Origin: DATJMJ01 sp035503915
Lineage (GTDB): Bacteria; Actinomycetota; Acidimicrobiia; Acidimicrobiales; Palsa-688
DNA: 64,000 bases
Direction of reading: 5' to 3'
NCBI GenBank assembly: GCA_035503915.1
Contig: DATJSU010000029.1
Location: 1-64,000, forward strand
Shown: piece after piece, positions 6,485-15,411 of the stretch
Layout: each line of letters begins with the position of its first letter
Position numbering within the stretch: position 1 is the first letter of the stretch
Translations under genes and position numbers: made by a program
The notes under the pieces: generated by a model
Told to the model about the DNA's origin: nothing
Databases searched by the model: none
Seen by the model: the letters and a program-made list of their open reading frames with translations, nothing else

Positions 6485-9208
6485 TTAGAGGCGCTCCTTT
6501 TCGAGCAGGGCCACGGGGAGCGCGCCCAGGAGGTCGCGCATGGCAACCTCACCTTCGAAGGCCCCCCCGCAAAGTACGTCCTGCCAGCGCCCTGGCGGCA
6601 GCGCGAGCGCGGTCTCCTTCCAGCCCCCGGCTTTCTCGAGCACGAGAGGTAAGCGCGTAACCACCGTCATGACCTCACCACCCCGGCCGAACACGACTGC
6701 GTGCTCAGCTGCGGGGCCGTTCACCTCGAATGGCACATAGGCTCCTCGCTTGCCAGCACCGAACGCGGCCCGTCTGCGGCTGCGAAGCCAGAGCGCCCGC
6801 TGCACAACGGCGAGCTTGGTGAGCCCGATTTGGTCCCCCTCGTACCAATGTTGGGCAAGGTCGGCAACCTCTGCCGCCTGAAGAAGCTTGCGGCGCCGCT
6901 CGTAGTCGACGGGGCGGCGGTTGTCAGGGTCCACCAAGGAAAGATCCCACAGCTCGCTCCCCTGGTAAAGGTCGGGGACACCCGGAGCCGTTAGAGTGAG
7001 GAGCTTTAGCGCCAGCGAATTGGACCGCCCCGGGCGGCGCACTTGGTCCACGAGCGCCTCGACCTCGGCCACAAACCTCCGGCTATGCATGGTAGCACTG
7101 GCGAAATGTGAAATTGCCCCTTCGTAAATAGGGTTTGGTTCGTCCCAGCTAGTGTACAACTTGGCTTCACGTGTGGCCTTTTCCAAAAATGCTAAGACCC
7201 TCCGGTTGCTTATGGGCCACGTCCCGACCAGCGTCTGGTAGTACATCCATTCCGTCTCTGGGTCGGGGAGCTCGGCGGTGCGATGGCGGCGGTTCATAGA
7301 ACGCCACCGAGCAACTGTCTCAGCCCACTCGTCGGCCATCTCCGACAGCACGGCAATGCGGGCGCGGACGTCCTCGGAACGCTTGGTGTCGTGCGTAGAA
7401 GTTGCCAAGAGCGCGTCGGGGTGGCGAGCCTGGGCAAGGTGGCACCAGTTGTGGAAATCTCCCACCTCTGTGCCTGTCGAGCTCGGGCCCCCGCCCACCT
7501 CATTGAGCGACAACAGCGGCAAGTAGCGGTAAAACGCCGTGTCCTCGACTGCTTTCGCCATCACGGGCCCAGTCAATTGCTGGAACCGCATCGCCATTTC
7601 CGTCTCGACAGGGCCAGCACCGGGGAGCTGGAGGACAAGGAGCTCACGGAGGAACTGGAGGAGCTCGCCATCGAGCTGAGGGCAGCGGAGCCCCGCCTCG
7701 AGGACCGCTCGCCTAACGACAGCGACATCTGCCTCAGATGCCGGCTCGCCAGGGACGACATAAGTCCGGTAAACACTGAAAGAAGCGACGATCTCAGAAA
7801 GGCACTCACGCAGCTCGCGGCGCGTGTGGTCGGAGTGGCGCCGGTGGAGCTCGCAGACGCGAGCGAGGCGCTCAACCACCCTTGTCACGTCCGTCGCAAG
7901 CGGCCCGTCGAGCACCTGCATTTTGCAATCATGGACGAGGTCATCCCAGGACTGCTCGAAACCTGTGAACGACCTGAAGGAAGCTTGGAGCGAAAGGGCC
8001 CCCTCTTTCTTCACGAACAACCCGCCGGCGAGGTTCAGCCAGTCGTAACCGGTCGTGCCCGCTACGGGCCAGTCCTTCGGCAGCTCCTCACCCGGGGCGA
8101 GAACCTTCTCAACGAGCGCCCACACGCCCGAGCCGGCTTCCTCCAGCCGCCGCAAGTAGGCGAGCGGGTCGAGCAACCCGTCGATGTGGTCGACACGCAA
8201 GCCGTCGATCACCCCCTCTCGCAGCCACCGCAGGACGAGCCGGTGCGAGTCGGCAAAAACTGCCGGGTCCTCAACCCTTATCCCGACGAGGTCGTTTATA
8301 TCGAAAAAGCGCCTGTACTGGCCCTCTTCCGAGGCGGTGCGCCAAAAAGCGAGACGGTAGCTCTGTCTTTGCAGCAAGGTGTCGAGGGCGTCCGCCGAGC
8401 CGCTCGTTGCTGCCGTCTCGGCGTCGAGTGCCGCCTCAACTTCATGGTGCTCCGAGCAGAGGGCGGCGAGCCGAGCACGCAAGACTTCTTTGTCACGGTG
8501 GCGTTCCCGGACGCTCGCCCGGTCTGTCGCCCACGAAGGCGGGAGGCGCCCGAGGGCGGTCCCGATGCTTTCCAGCTCGGCGCGCACCGCAGGGTCAAAC
8601 CCGCGTGACAACCGTCTCGCAGCCTTCGAAACGAGCTGGTCGAGGCTTCTTGGTGCTACCGGCACGCGGTGGTCGAAGTAGCGAAGGGTGAAGGTGCCCC
8701 TGCAATGCTCGAGGGAGAAGTTCCCGGCGTCGAGCTCGCGCCCATAGTGGTCGCCGAGGACGGGGAGGAGCACGACGGGGTCCTGCTCGCCCGGGTCGCC
8801 CCAGTCAACGTCGAAATAGCCCGCGTAGACGCTCGACGGGCCGTTTTCCAAGACGTCCCACCACCAGCGGTTGTCTGGCGTCGACACCGCCATATGGTTA
8901 GGCACGATGTCGAGGATCTGGCCGAGCCGAGCTTCGCCAAGCGCCTTTTGAAGCTCGAGGTGGCCCGCTTCGCCCCCGAGCTCCTCGTTGACCGTCGAGG
9001 GGTCGACCACGTCGTAGCCGTGAGTGCTGCCTTTGGCCGCTTGGAGCACAGGCGAAAGGTACACGTGGCTCACGCCCAGCTCCGCTAGGTACCCAGCAAT
9101 CGCGGCAGCGTCGGAGAAGCCGAAGCCCGCGTGCAATTGGAGCCTGTAGGTAGCACGCTTTTGCGCCCTCCTGGGCCGGCGGGCGCTTTGGTGCTCTTGG
9201 TCTGTCAT
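6485..9208 (-). CDS. treY: Malto-oligosyltrehalose synthase
   Basis: TreY converts the reducing-end alpha-1,4 linkage of maltodextrins into an alpha,alpha-1,1 linkage. The 907-residue protein opens with TYRLQLHAGFGFSDA, typical of the family, and shows GH13 motifs DIVPNHM, GLRVDHIDGL (nucleophile D340), a glutamate in LVEKVLAPGEELP (about E368) and STHDTKRSEDVRARI. It carries the long inserts that distinguish TreY from other GH13 members. It is followed at once by treZ. Its start is only 13 bp from the first possible start of lgt, which favours a later lgt start. Confidence 0.95.
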   Translation of the reverse strand: MTDQEHQSARRPRRAQKRATYRLQLHAGFGFSDAAAIAGYLAELGVSHVYLSPVLQAAKGSTHGYDVVDPSTVNEELGGEAGHLELQKALGEARLGQILDIVPNHMAVSTPDNRWWWDVLENGPSSVYAGYFDVDWGDPGEQDPVVLLPVLGDHYGRELDAGNFSLEHCRGTFTLRYFDHRVPVAPRSLDQLVSKAARRLSRGFDPAVRAELESIGTALGRLPPSWATDRASVRERHRDKEVLRARLAALCSEHHEVEAALDAETAATSGSADALDTLLQRQSYRLAFWRTASEEGQYRRFFDINDLVGIRVEDPAVFADSHRLVLRWLREGVIDGLRVDHIDGLLDPLAYLRRLEEAGSGVWALVEKVLAPGEELPKDWPVAGTTGYDWLNLAGGLFVKKEGALSLQASFRSFTGFEQSWDDLVHDCKMQVLDGPLATDVTRVVERLARVCELHRRHSDHTRRELRECLSEIVASFSVYRTYVVPGEPASEADVAVVRRAVLEAGLRCPQLDGELLQFLRELLVLQLPGAGPVETEMAMRFQQLTGPVMAKAVEDTAFYRYLPLLSLNEVGGGPSSTGTEVGDFHNWCHLAQARHPDALLATSTHDTKRSEDVRARIAVLSEMADEWAETVARWRSMNRRHRTAELPDPETEWMYYQTLVGTWPISNRRVLAFLEKATREAKLYTSWDEPNPIYEGAISHFASATMHSRRFVAEVEALVDQVRRPGRSNSLALKLLTLTAPGVPDLYQGSELWDLSLVDPDNRRPVDYERRRKLLQAAEVADLAQHWYEGDQIGLTKLAVVQRALWLRSRRRAAFGAGKRGAYVPFEVNGPAAEHAVVFGRGGEVMTVVTRLPLVLEKAGGWKETALALPPGRWQDVLCGGAFEGEVAMRDLLGALPVALLEKERL

Positions 9209-9278
9209 TTGTGGCCTATCTTTGTGCCTCCTCCTGACCTACCCAAACCCGACGCCCTGGCATAACCTGTCGCGAGAC

Positions 9279-10250
9279 GTGATCGGCTACATCCCAAGCC
9301 CTCCAGCTAACGGCATCCATCTGGGGGCTTTTGAGCTGCACTTCTACGGGCTCCTGATAGCGATCGCGGTATTGGTGGCAGCCTGGTTCGCTCAGCGCCG
9401 CTGGGCGCGCCTCGGAGGACTGCCGGCAGCGATGGTGCCGATCACTTTCTGGGCGGTAGTGGGAGGCCTGATCGGGGCGCGCCTGTATTCGGTGGCGACG
9501 AGCTGGCAGCAGGACACCGGGGGCAACTGGCTGGAGATCTTTCAAGTTTGGAACGGTGGCCTCGGGATCTGGGGGGGGGTCGCCGGAGGGGTCCTGAGCG
9601 GCTGGCTCAAGGCGCGCCTCATGAAGGTCCCCTTGCCCCCCCTGCTCGACGTCGTGGCACCTGCGTTGCCCTTGGCGCAAGCGATCGGGCGCTGGGGCAA
9701 CTACTTCAACCAGGAGCTTTTCGGGCTGCCGTCGAAGTTGCCCTGGGCCGTGCGGATCACTGACCAGGCCCAGCTGGCGAACATATTCCCAGCCAAGTAC
9801 CGGCCTCCTTTGACAGCGGCCGGGACGTACATGCCGGGGACCTTCCAGCCAACGTTCCTCTACGAGTGCGTCTGGGACTTGGCAACCTTCGGCCTCCTGG
9901 TCCTCATCGAGCGCAAGGTCAAGCTGCGTCGCGGGTACCTTTTCGCTGCGTACGCCTCGATTTACACTTTCGGCCGCTTTTTCACGGAGTACTTGCGGAT
10001 CGACCCGGCACACCGCTACCTCGGCCTGCGGCTGAACGACTGGACGAGCATCGGGGTCTTCGCTGTCGCGAGCGCGGTGCTGCTCTTGAGAGGAAGGCCT
10101 CGGGGCGACGCCGGTGCCGGTGCCGGTGCCGAGCCCCAGGAGCTGGTAGGGGACCCGCTGCCGGCTTCTGTTAGGGCTGCAGGAGGAGCGGGGCTGGGGC
10201 CAGGCGCCGTGGAGGGCCCAAGGCGGGCGGGTGAGGGCCCCGGGCCCTAA
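9279..10250 (+). CDS. lgt: Prolipoprotein diacylglyceryl transferase
   Basis: Lgt transfers diacylglycerol from phosphatidylglycerol to the lipobox cysteine of prelipoproteins in the membrane. The signature GRWGNYFNQELFG is present, together with FYGLLIA, IGARLYSV and a final FGRFFTEYLR segment, and about seven membrane spans. I place the start at the GTG of 9279 (reading VIGYIPSPPANG), which matches the usual family N-terminus and leaves room for a promoter; a TTG at 9222 is the alternative and would lie 13 bp from the treY start. The last 50 residues are an Ala/Gly/Pro-rich tail containing an AGAGAG run from GCCGGT-type triplet repeats, which is not part of the enzyme fold. Confidence 0.93.
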   Translation: MIGYIPSPPANGIHLGAFELHFYGLLIAIAVLVAAWFAQRRWARLGGLPAAMVPITFWAVVGGLIGARLYSVATSWQQDTGGNWLEIFQVWNGGLGIWGGVAGGVLSGWLKARLMKVPLPPLLDVVAPALPLAQAIGRWGNYFNQELFGLPSKLPWAVRITDQAQLANIFPAKYRPPLTAAGTYMPGTFQPTFLYECVWDLATFGLLVLIERKVKLRRGYLFAAYASIYTFGRFFTEYLRIDPAHRYLGLRLNDWTSIGVFAVASAVLLLRGRPRGDAGAGAGAEPQELVGDPLPASVRAAGGAGLGPGAVEGPRRAGEGPGP

Positions 10251-10340
10251 GACCGCTTTTGCGCGAACCCGGCTCTCGAACAAGACCAAGCCATTTTGGC
10301 CGAGAAAGGTCCTTGGGCTGGGCTCGCTGAAGACCAGCTC

Positions 10341-11279
10341 TTATGAGCTTTGGTGAGGTCGCCCCGTGCCGGGGCGGTCAAAACGGGGCCAGGCGACCAA
10401 GATGGTGCGGTCGTCGTGCGCCCCGCGGCGGCTGAAGTCGGCCGCCGCGGCGAGAGCGAGCGGTGACAGCTGCGCGTCGGCGGCGCGGAGGAGCACCTCC
10501 GCAAGACGGGGTGCAACACTGCTCGGGCCGTCCCGCAAGGGGTCGGCGACACCATCGGTGAGGAGCACGAGACCGGTACCTCTCGGCAACTCGACCGTCG
10601 CCACTTGTACGCCTAGGAGGGCCCCCTCCCGGTCGCTGAACGAGGTCGAAGGCAGAGGCAGCACGCTCGGCAGCGCGGGCTTCAGCCCTTCGAGCGCGGC
10701 CAGCTCTGCATCGTTGGAGGGCGAACCCGCCAAGAGCTCTGACCACGTTCCGTCTTGGTCGAGGGTAAAGGCGGAGCTATCGCCGGCACTAGCGACCACG
10801 GCGTTCGCCTGGCCTCGCTCGAGGTCCAAGGCGACCAGCGCGACCACAATTGTCGTAGAAAGTTGCCCCGCCGCGGCCCCACCCGCTTCGGTGATCTCCT
10901 CACTGGCTGACACGACAGCTCCCGAGCACTCCACCTGTCCCCATCGGCTGCCGAGGCGCAGGAGGTGACCGCAGGCCGCTCCTACGGCGATCTCTGCGCC
11001 TTCCCCGCCTCGGCCGGCTGTGCTGACGCCATCTGCGACAACCAAGCCCAGTTTCCCGGGCGCAGGTTGTGCCCAGCCGAAGGCGTCTTCACAGCGCTTG
11101 CGGTTGAGCCGGTGCGCGACCCCGGCCACCGACGCCCCAAGGACGACAAAGTCCTCCCCGGCGGCGCCTTCGGCACGGTAACCGGCGTCGCTCGCGCGGA
11201 CGGGGCTCCGCAAGGGCACTGCAGCTTGGCTGGCGTTCGAAGCCTCGCCCCATGCCGGGCTCGCGCAGTGCGGGTTCAT
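10341..11279 (-). CDS. PP2C-family protein phosphatase
   Basis: The 312-residue product shows the PP2C motifs in order: GLVVADGVSTAGRGGEGAEI (metal-binding Asp near residue 82), SAGDSSAF, VLLTDGVADPL and GAHDDRTIL (C-terminal metal-binding Asp). It should dephosphorylate Ser/Thr residues with Mn2+ or Mg2+. Its first residues have no signal or membrane segment, so it is cytoplasmic. ATGA overlap joins it to the vWA gene upstream, and a kinase-like gene lies further upstream on the same strand, making a kinase/phosphatase/vWA set. In TerY-P-type systems such a phosphatase opposes the kinase. A short GC hairpin near its C-terminus is inside the coding sequence. Confidence 0.88.
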   Translation of the reverse strand: MNPHCASPAWGEASNASQAAVPLRSPVRASDAGYRAEGAAGEDFVVLGASVAGVAHRLNRKRCEDAFGWAQPAPGKLGLVVADGVSTAGRGGEGAEIAVGAACGHLLRLGSRWGQVECSGAVVSASEEITEAGGAAAGQLSTTIVVALVALDLERGQANAVVASAGDSSAFTLDQDGTWSELLAGSPSNDAELAALEGLKPALPSVLPLPSTSFSDREGALLGVQVATVELPRGTGLVLLTDGVADPLRDGPSSVAPRLAEVLLRAADAQLSPLALAAAADFSRRGAHDDRTILVAWPRFDRPGTGRPHQSS

Positions 11280-11983
11280 TCCAGTTCGTCAACAGGGATC
11301 GCTTGCATGTTGGGCAGTTGTGGCGGCACAAGCTGCGGAGCGCCCGAAACTGCGCTCGCCGAAGAGCTCACGATCGAGGAGACCAAGCCCGCCATCAGTT
11401 CGGGCACGACCGCGGAGGGGGCGGCCCCTTCGGCGGCCACAAATGCCCGGTTGGGCTTGTTCTCGGCGACGTAGGCCAGTATCTCAGGCACCGCTTCCCC
11501 GAAGCCAAATGCCAAGATGTTTGGACGGCGCCGCCAGGCCGGGTCCACGAGCCGGCGGTGCGATCCCCGCCAGAGGTCCTCGGGGTCCGTGGGCCGGCCA
11601 TCGGAGACGAACAGCACTGCGGGCCTGTACCAGCGCTCCCCCGCTGCGCGGCCAGAGTGGTAGTCGCCCTCTATCGAGCGCCTCAAGTGGTCAAAGGCCG
11701 CCGCGTACGACGTCCGCCCTTCGACGTCGACCACCGGGATCGCCTCGACGAGAGCGAGGTCCGACAGGGGCAGGACTGTGCGTGCGGTGTCGCTGAAGGT
11801 GATGATCCCGAAGCGCACCACCTCGGCCACCGTCGGGTCCTGTCCAACCGCAACCCGGAGCTGGGGCAGCTCGGCGTTGACCTCCGCTATCGGGGCTCCA
11901 GCCATCGATTGGGAGACATCCAGGCAGAGGTAGAACGGGAACACCGCATAACGTTCTTCGCTCCCGACGTACTCTCCGTCCAT
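11276..11983 (-). CDS. vWA-domain protein, TerY-like
   Basis: The 235-residue protein is nearly all one von Willebrand factor A domain. The MIDAS metal site is visible as LCLDVSQSMAG (D-x-S-x-S), with a conserved Thr in GRTSYAAAF and an Asp in LFVSDGRPTDP. Length and layout match TerY, a cytoplasmic vWA protein of stress-response and tellurite-associated systems. It is followed by a PP2C phosphatase with a 4-bp overlap. Together with the kinase-like gene upstream it forms a set like the TerY-P triad described for tellurium-resistance gene neighbourhoods. No ter metal-binding genes are next to it in this window, so the stimulus is unknown. Confidence 0.88.
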   Translation of the reverse strand: MDGEYVGSEERYAVFPFYLCLDVSQSMAGAPIAEVNAELPQLRVAVGQDPTVAEVVRFGIITFSDTARTVLPLSDLALVEAIPVVDVEGRTSYAAAFDHLRRSIEGDYHSGRAAGERWYRPAVLFVSDGRPTDPEDLWRGSHRRLVDPAWRRRPNILAFGFGEAVPEILAYVAENKPNRAFVAAEGAAPSAVVPELMAGLVSSIVSSSASAVSGAPQLVPPQLPNMQAIPVDELE

Positions 11984-12082
11984 GGCTCAACGACGCTACC
12001 GTGCCCCCGCCCCGATCTAAGGCGAAATCAACCCATAATTGGCGCTAGCTGCCGGGGGAGCGACGGGTGAGCGATCTCATGG

Positions 12083-12784
12083 TCAGGCGGCGGGTAAGAC
12101 GACTGTGGTCGTCCCGTCGTCGAGGATGGAGTGGCCGACCGCTTTGCGGGCGCGCAGTTTGCCGCGCCGTGGGCTGAGCCGGCGGTACTGGGACCGCAGG
12201 TAGGTGTCCTTGGAGCTGACCGCGGCCATCGCGGCCACTGCGAGATGGCGCTGGAGCCAGCTGTCACCGTGGCGGGCCGTCCCGTGTTTTTGCTTTCCCG
12301 CCGGCAACGTCGGCAGCTTGGCCCGCAGCTTGCCCTTGGCGAGGTCGGCCAGGGCGGCGGGGACCCGGCCGCCTTGGACCAGCGCGGCGAGCATCGCCCT
12401 GCTCGAGGCGCCGAGCACGTCGGAGGCGGCCGAGGAGAGCTTCACCCCGGCGTCTTGGAGGACCTTGTCGAGGCGCTGGGCCTCGCGCGTGCGCTCCTCG
12501 GCAAGCGTGCGCCGGTAGCGGGTGAACTCGCGCAGGTCGCGGGCGTTCAACAACCAGCACTCCACTGCTTTCCAGTAGACGCCGGTCGCCTCCATCGCCA
12601 CTCGGGTCACCCCGTAGCCCAAGAGCCAGTCCCGCAGGGCGAGCAGGTCCGCTGGGAAGGCCGAAAAGCTCGCTATCTCGGTCTTTCTCACGCCAGCAGT
12701 CCCGGGGTAGCGGACGCAAGCAACCACGAGGTCCTTGTGCACATCCAGCCCGGCACGCGCTCGACGACCAGTTCCATACGACAT
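12083..12784 (-). pseudogene. Decayed IS110-family transposase
   Basis: The frame (233 residues) begins like an IS110 DEDD transposase: AGLDVHKDLVVACV with catalytic D14 and AMEATGVYWKAVECWLL with E65. It then jumps straight to a REFTRYRRTLAEERTREAQ segment, so the part carrying the third acid (the usual KTD..DAEWLA region) is gone. The central Tnp IS116/IS110 helix-hairpin-helix domain is also missing: after LRAKLP the frame goes to the C-terminal GDSWLQRHLAVAAMAA region and ends in unrelated sequence. Two internal deletions and a scrambled tail mean it cannot be active. It sits between the vWA gene and the kinase gene and presumably split their operon. Confidence 0.8.
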
Positions 12785-12993
12785 CCTCCTTCAGGCGGTT
12801 ACCGGTGTGCACCACGCCAGGAGGCCCAAGGTCAGAAACCTAAGGCACGCGCTCAAAGCGGCAGTCATCGGTGCTCAGGACCTCTACGTCACGCTAAAGC
12901 ACGGGCGCAACGCACCAAGAACGCCCGACGTCGATGGCGTGCTGCCCTACCAGATTTCCCTACCCATCAGGTGGGCCGCCAGGTCCCCGGGCG
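12785..12993. other. Gene-poor gap beside the IS110 remnant
   Basis: I see no complete gene here. The plus strand carries a short open stretch reading roughly KVRNLRHALKAAVIGAQDLY, which may be a leftover of a gene disrupted by the insertion, but it has no start and no recognisable family. No terminal inverted repeats are evident, as is usual for IS110 elements. Confidence 0.4.
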
Positions 12994-14457
12994 CTAAAGC
13001 CCGATCCAGGGGCTGACGATCATCCCGACGAGGAAAAGGACCAAGCACGCGGCGGCGAGATCGAAGGCGAGGACGCCGCTGAGGCGCCTCAGGCCGCTCC
13101 ACCGGCGTCCCCGTAAGCGGGCAAGCCGCCAAGCCAAGCGGTGCGCCGCACCCCAGGCTGCGGAGGCCCGGCGCAGCAGCTCCATTGGGCTCGGCGGCCT
13201 CACGCCAGACGGCCCGACGCCAGGCGGCCCGACGCCAGGGCCGGCAAAGGCAGCCCCAGGCGCCCCGGCTTCGACGGCACCGGCAACGAGGGGTTTGACG
13301 ACTTGCCAGGTGGGTGCCGAGCGGCGGCGCAGTACAGGGCGCACAGCGACGTCAGGGGCTGAAGGCGCCCGACGTACGGCACTAGCGAGCCCGCCAATAG
13401 CAGGCAGGGAAGCCCTCGGGTCGCCCTGCGACGCTCGTACCTTCGCCGCCAGGTCGGAGGCTCCGAGCGCGTCCAGGAGCGCTTCCAGGTGGACGCACCA
13501 TTGGGACGGCGGCGGGCGCTCGGCGGCTCGCTGGACACTGAGCGCCGCCTCGCAGGTCTGCCAGAGCTCGGGAGCGTCAGGCATGTGCCGCCACGAGCGG
13601 GGGAGCTCGAGGTCCACGTTCACCTTTTCGAGCGAGCGCTGACGGCTTTGAAGAGGGAAGTTGGCCGCCCCGACGACCCGGAGGAAGGCAAGCCCGAGCG
13701 CGTAGCGGTCCGTGGGCTCCTCCGGTGCGGCGCCGGGCGAAAGGGCCGGGTCGTCCCAGTTGGGCGTCGTCGCGCGGGGCTTGGCAACGCCCTGGTCCAG
13801 GGGACCGGGAGGAGCAAGAGGCGTTGGGGTCAGGGCTGCGCCGTCGCAGTCGAGGACGTAGACGGCGGGAGCGGGCTCGAGAGACCAGAGGACGTTCTTC
13901 GCCGATAGGTCCCCGTGAACAGCGTGCAGCGGCGCGCCATCAGCTTCCCAGCTCTCCAGTAAGCGGGAAAGCGCATAAACGAGCGCGACCCGTCCAGGGT
14001 CGCCGGCCGAAGGTACTTGGACGCCGTAAGCGAAGGCGATGCGGTCCGGGTCACAGGCGAGGTAACTGAGGGTAGCGAGCCTCGCTTTGCCGTCTTTGTG
14101 ACGGATCCAGAATGGCTCCGGAGCGCGGGGCATGAGCGTGCCGGCGGCCATTTGGGTGCTGGCGGGGGCCACGGCCACGGCCGCAGAGGGCCAGGCGCTC
14201 GAGGAGACCGTCCGAGCCCCCATCCCGGCGTCGCTTTCGTTGAGCAGCAGCGGGAATTGGGCGAGACCAACGAGGCCGGAGAGCGGGACCGGTTGGCGCA
14301 GCTGCTTGAAGACCAAGTCCCGCCCTGGTTGGGCCGCCGCCGCGGGCGGGGCCAGGACTTCGTACACCTTGCCCTCCCCACCCTCGGCAAGCAGCGGGCC
14401 GAGCCGGAGGGCAGCCTGGTCGACGACCATGTCCTGACGCACCGGATGCTGGCTCAT
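12994..14457 (-). CDS. Kinase-like protein with C-terminal membrane anchor
   Basis: The 487-residue product starts with a protein-kinase-like fold: a glycine loop LAEGGEGKVYEV, a conserved Lys in LVFKQLR, a catalytic loop HGDLSAKNVLW and VLDCDGA in place of DFG. After about residue 300 comes a low-complexity Pro/Gly/Val region with repeats of VGPPG/GPSG type, then a basic segment and one hydrophobic helix near the C-terminus (LAAACLVLFLVGMIV). The HGD...N and DxD pattern is closer to TerY-P-associated and lipopolysaccharide-type kinases than to PknB. It lies on the same strand as the vWA and PP2C genes. It probably anchors the phospho-switch to the membrane; the substrate is unknown. Confidence 0.8.
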   Translation of the reverse strand: MSQHPVRQDMVVDQAALRLGPLLAEGGEGKVYEVLAPPAAAAQPGRDLVFKQLRQPVPLSGLVGLAQFPLLLNESDAGMGARTVSSSAWPSAAVAVAPASTQMAAGTLMPRAPEPFWIRHKDGKARLATLSYLACDPDRIAFAYGVQVPSAGDPGRVALVYALSRLLESWEADGAPLHAVHGDLSAKNVLWSLEPAPAVYVLDCDGAALTPTPLAPPGPLDQGVAKPRATTPNWDDPALSPGAAPEEPTDRYALGLAFLRVVGAANFPLQSRQRSLEKVNVDLELPRSWRHMPDAPELWQTCEAALSVQRAAERPPPSQWCVHLEALLDALGASDLAAKVRASQGDPRASLPAIGGLASAVRRAPSAPDVAVRPVLRRRSAPTWQVVKPLVAGAVEAGAPGAAFAGPGVGPPGVGPSGVRPPSPMELLRRASAAWGAAHRLAWRLARLRGRRWSGLRRLSGVLAFDLAAACLVLFLVGMIVSPWIGL

Positions 14458-14472
14458 ACGCCCTTCGTCTGC

Positions 14473-15411
14473 TTAATAGCCTGCCACTGGGTCCACGGTC
14501 CCAACTAGGGGTAGACCTGCTGCGAAGAGCTCGACATTTTCCCGGACACGCAGGGCGAGGAGAGGCCGGGTCATTTCCTCGGTGTCGGCGGTATGAGGAG
14601 TGATGAGGCAGTTCGGGAAAGCCCAGAGCGGGTGGCCTGAGGGCAGGGGCTCGGGGTCGGTGACGTCCAGGGCGGCGCCTCCGATCGTCCTCGCACTGAG
14701 AGCTTCGACGAGGTCGGCAGTGCGGACATGCCTGCCCCGCGCGACATTGACGAGCCAAGACTCTGAGCCCATGAGCGCGAGCTCCGTCTTGCCGATGATG
14801 CCGGTTGTCTCGGGAGTGAGAGCCAAAGCCACGAAAACTACGAGCGCGGCGGGGAGCGCCGAGTGAAGTTCCCCCATGCCAACGGTCCTGGCAGCGCCCA
14901 TGACAGGGATCGAGTTGCGTCGAAGGACCGTGGCACGGACCTGAAAAGGCGCAAGAAGCGACAGCAGCTCGCGAGCAATCCCACCGCCTCCGAGCACAAC
15001 GACGTCTGCCCCGTAAAGAGAAGTCCCGGCCGGCGGCCCCCAGTGGCTCGCCCGGGCGCGTTCGACGAAGTTCCGCAGGCCGGCGAGGCCGAGCGCGAGA
15101 GCGTGCTCGGCGACCGGTTTGGCATAGCTGCCCTTCGCACAAGTCCAGGTGACCCCGGCCCAGCGCGGGTCCGCCATGACACCGCTTTCGACGACGCTCT
15201 CAACGCCCGCCATGGGCAGCTGCACCCACTTCGCCCCGGGGTGAGCGGCGAGCATCTCGGCCACGTCCTTCATGTGGAACGAATGCCAAACGAGGGCGTC
15301 CACGTCTCCGCCATCGACGATTACCCCCCCGCCGGCCCGCACAGCACCGGCGAGGACCTCGTCGGGCGTCGGGCCAACAAGTATTCTCGGCCGCCTTCCC
15401 ATGGCGCTCAA
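14473..15411 (-). CDS. D-isomer-specific 2-hydroxyacid dehydrogenase
   Basis: The 312-residue protein has a catalytic-domain start and a Rossmann NAD-binding half with VVLGGGGIARELLSLL. The signature VNVARGRHVRTADLVEAL carries the substrate-binding Arg, and ALDVTDPEPLPSGHPLW with PNCLITPHTA supplies the conserved Asp/Glu and His. It reduces a 2-oxoacid or oxidises a D-2-hydroxyacid; the substrate cannot be named. Its start overlaps the ClpP-like gene upstream by 4 bp, so it is the third gene of an XRE/ClpP-like operon. The mix of a metabolic enzyme and protease-like gene in one transcript is odd. The N-terminal part before the Rossmann fold is shorter than in many family members. Confidence 0.9.
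   Translation of the reverse strand: MSAMGRRPRILVGPTPDEVLAGAVRAGGGVIVDGGDVDALVWHSFHMKDVAEMLAAHPGAKWVQLPMAGVESVVESGVMADPRWAGVTWTCAKGSYAKPVAEHALALGLAGLRNFVERARASHWGPPAGTSLYGADVVVLGGGGIARELLSLLAPFQVRATVLRRNSIPVMGAARTVGMGELHSALPAALVVFVALALTPETTGIIGKTELALMGSESWLVNVARGRHVRTADLVEALSARTIGGAALDVTDPEPLPSGHPLWAFPNCLITPHTADTEEMTRPLLALRVRENVELFAAGLPLVGTVDPVAGY

Noticed and set aside
7283..8608. 441-codon plus-strand frame opposite treY
   Set aside because: treY is supported by its GH13 motifs over the same bases; the opposite frame has no recognisable domain.
9216..10289. Long open frame on the minus strand opposite lgt
   Set aside because: It lies entirely opposite a clear Lgt with signature motifs, and its translation is Arg/Pro/Gln-rich with no family features, typical of GC-rich shadow frames.
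10358..10380. GC hairpin that looks like a terminator between lgt and the PP2C gene
   Set aside because: It is inside the coding end of the PP2C gene (encoding DRPGTGRP), so it cannot be placed as an intergenic terminator.
12735..13016. Plus-strand open frame beside the IS110 remnant
   Set aside because: It mixes sequence antisense to the transposase and the kinase with an unrecognised middle part; no start and no known domain.
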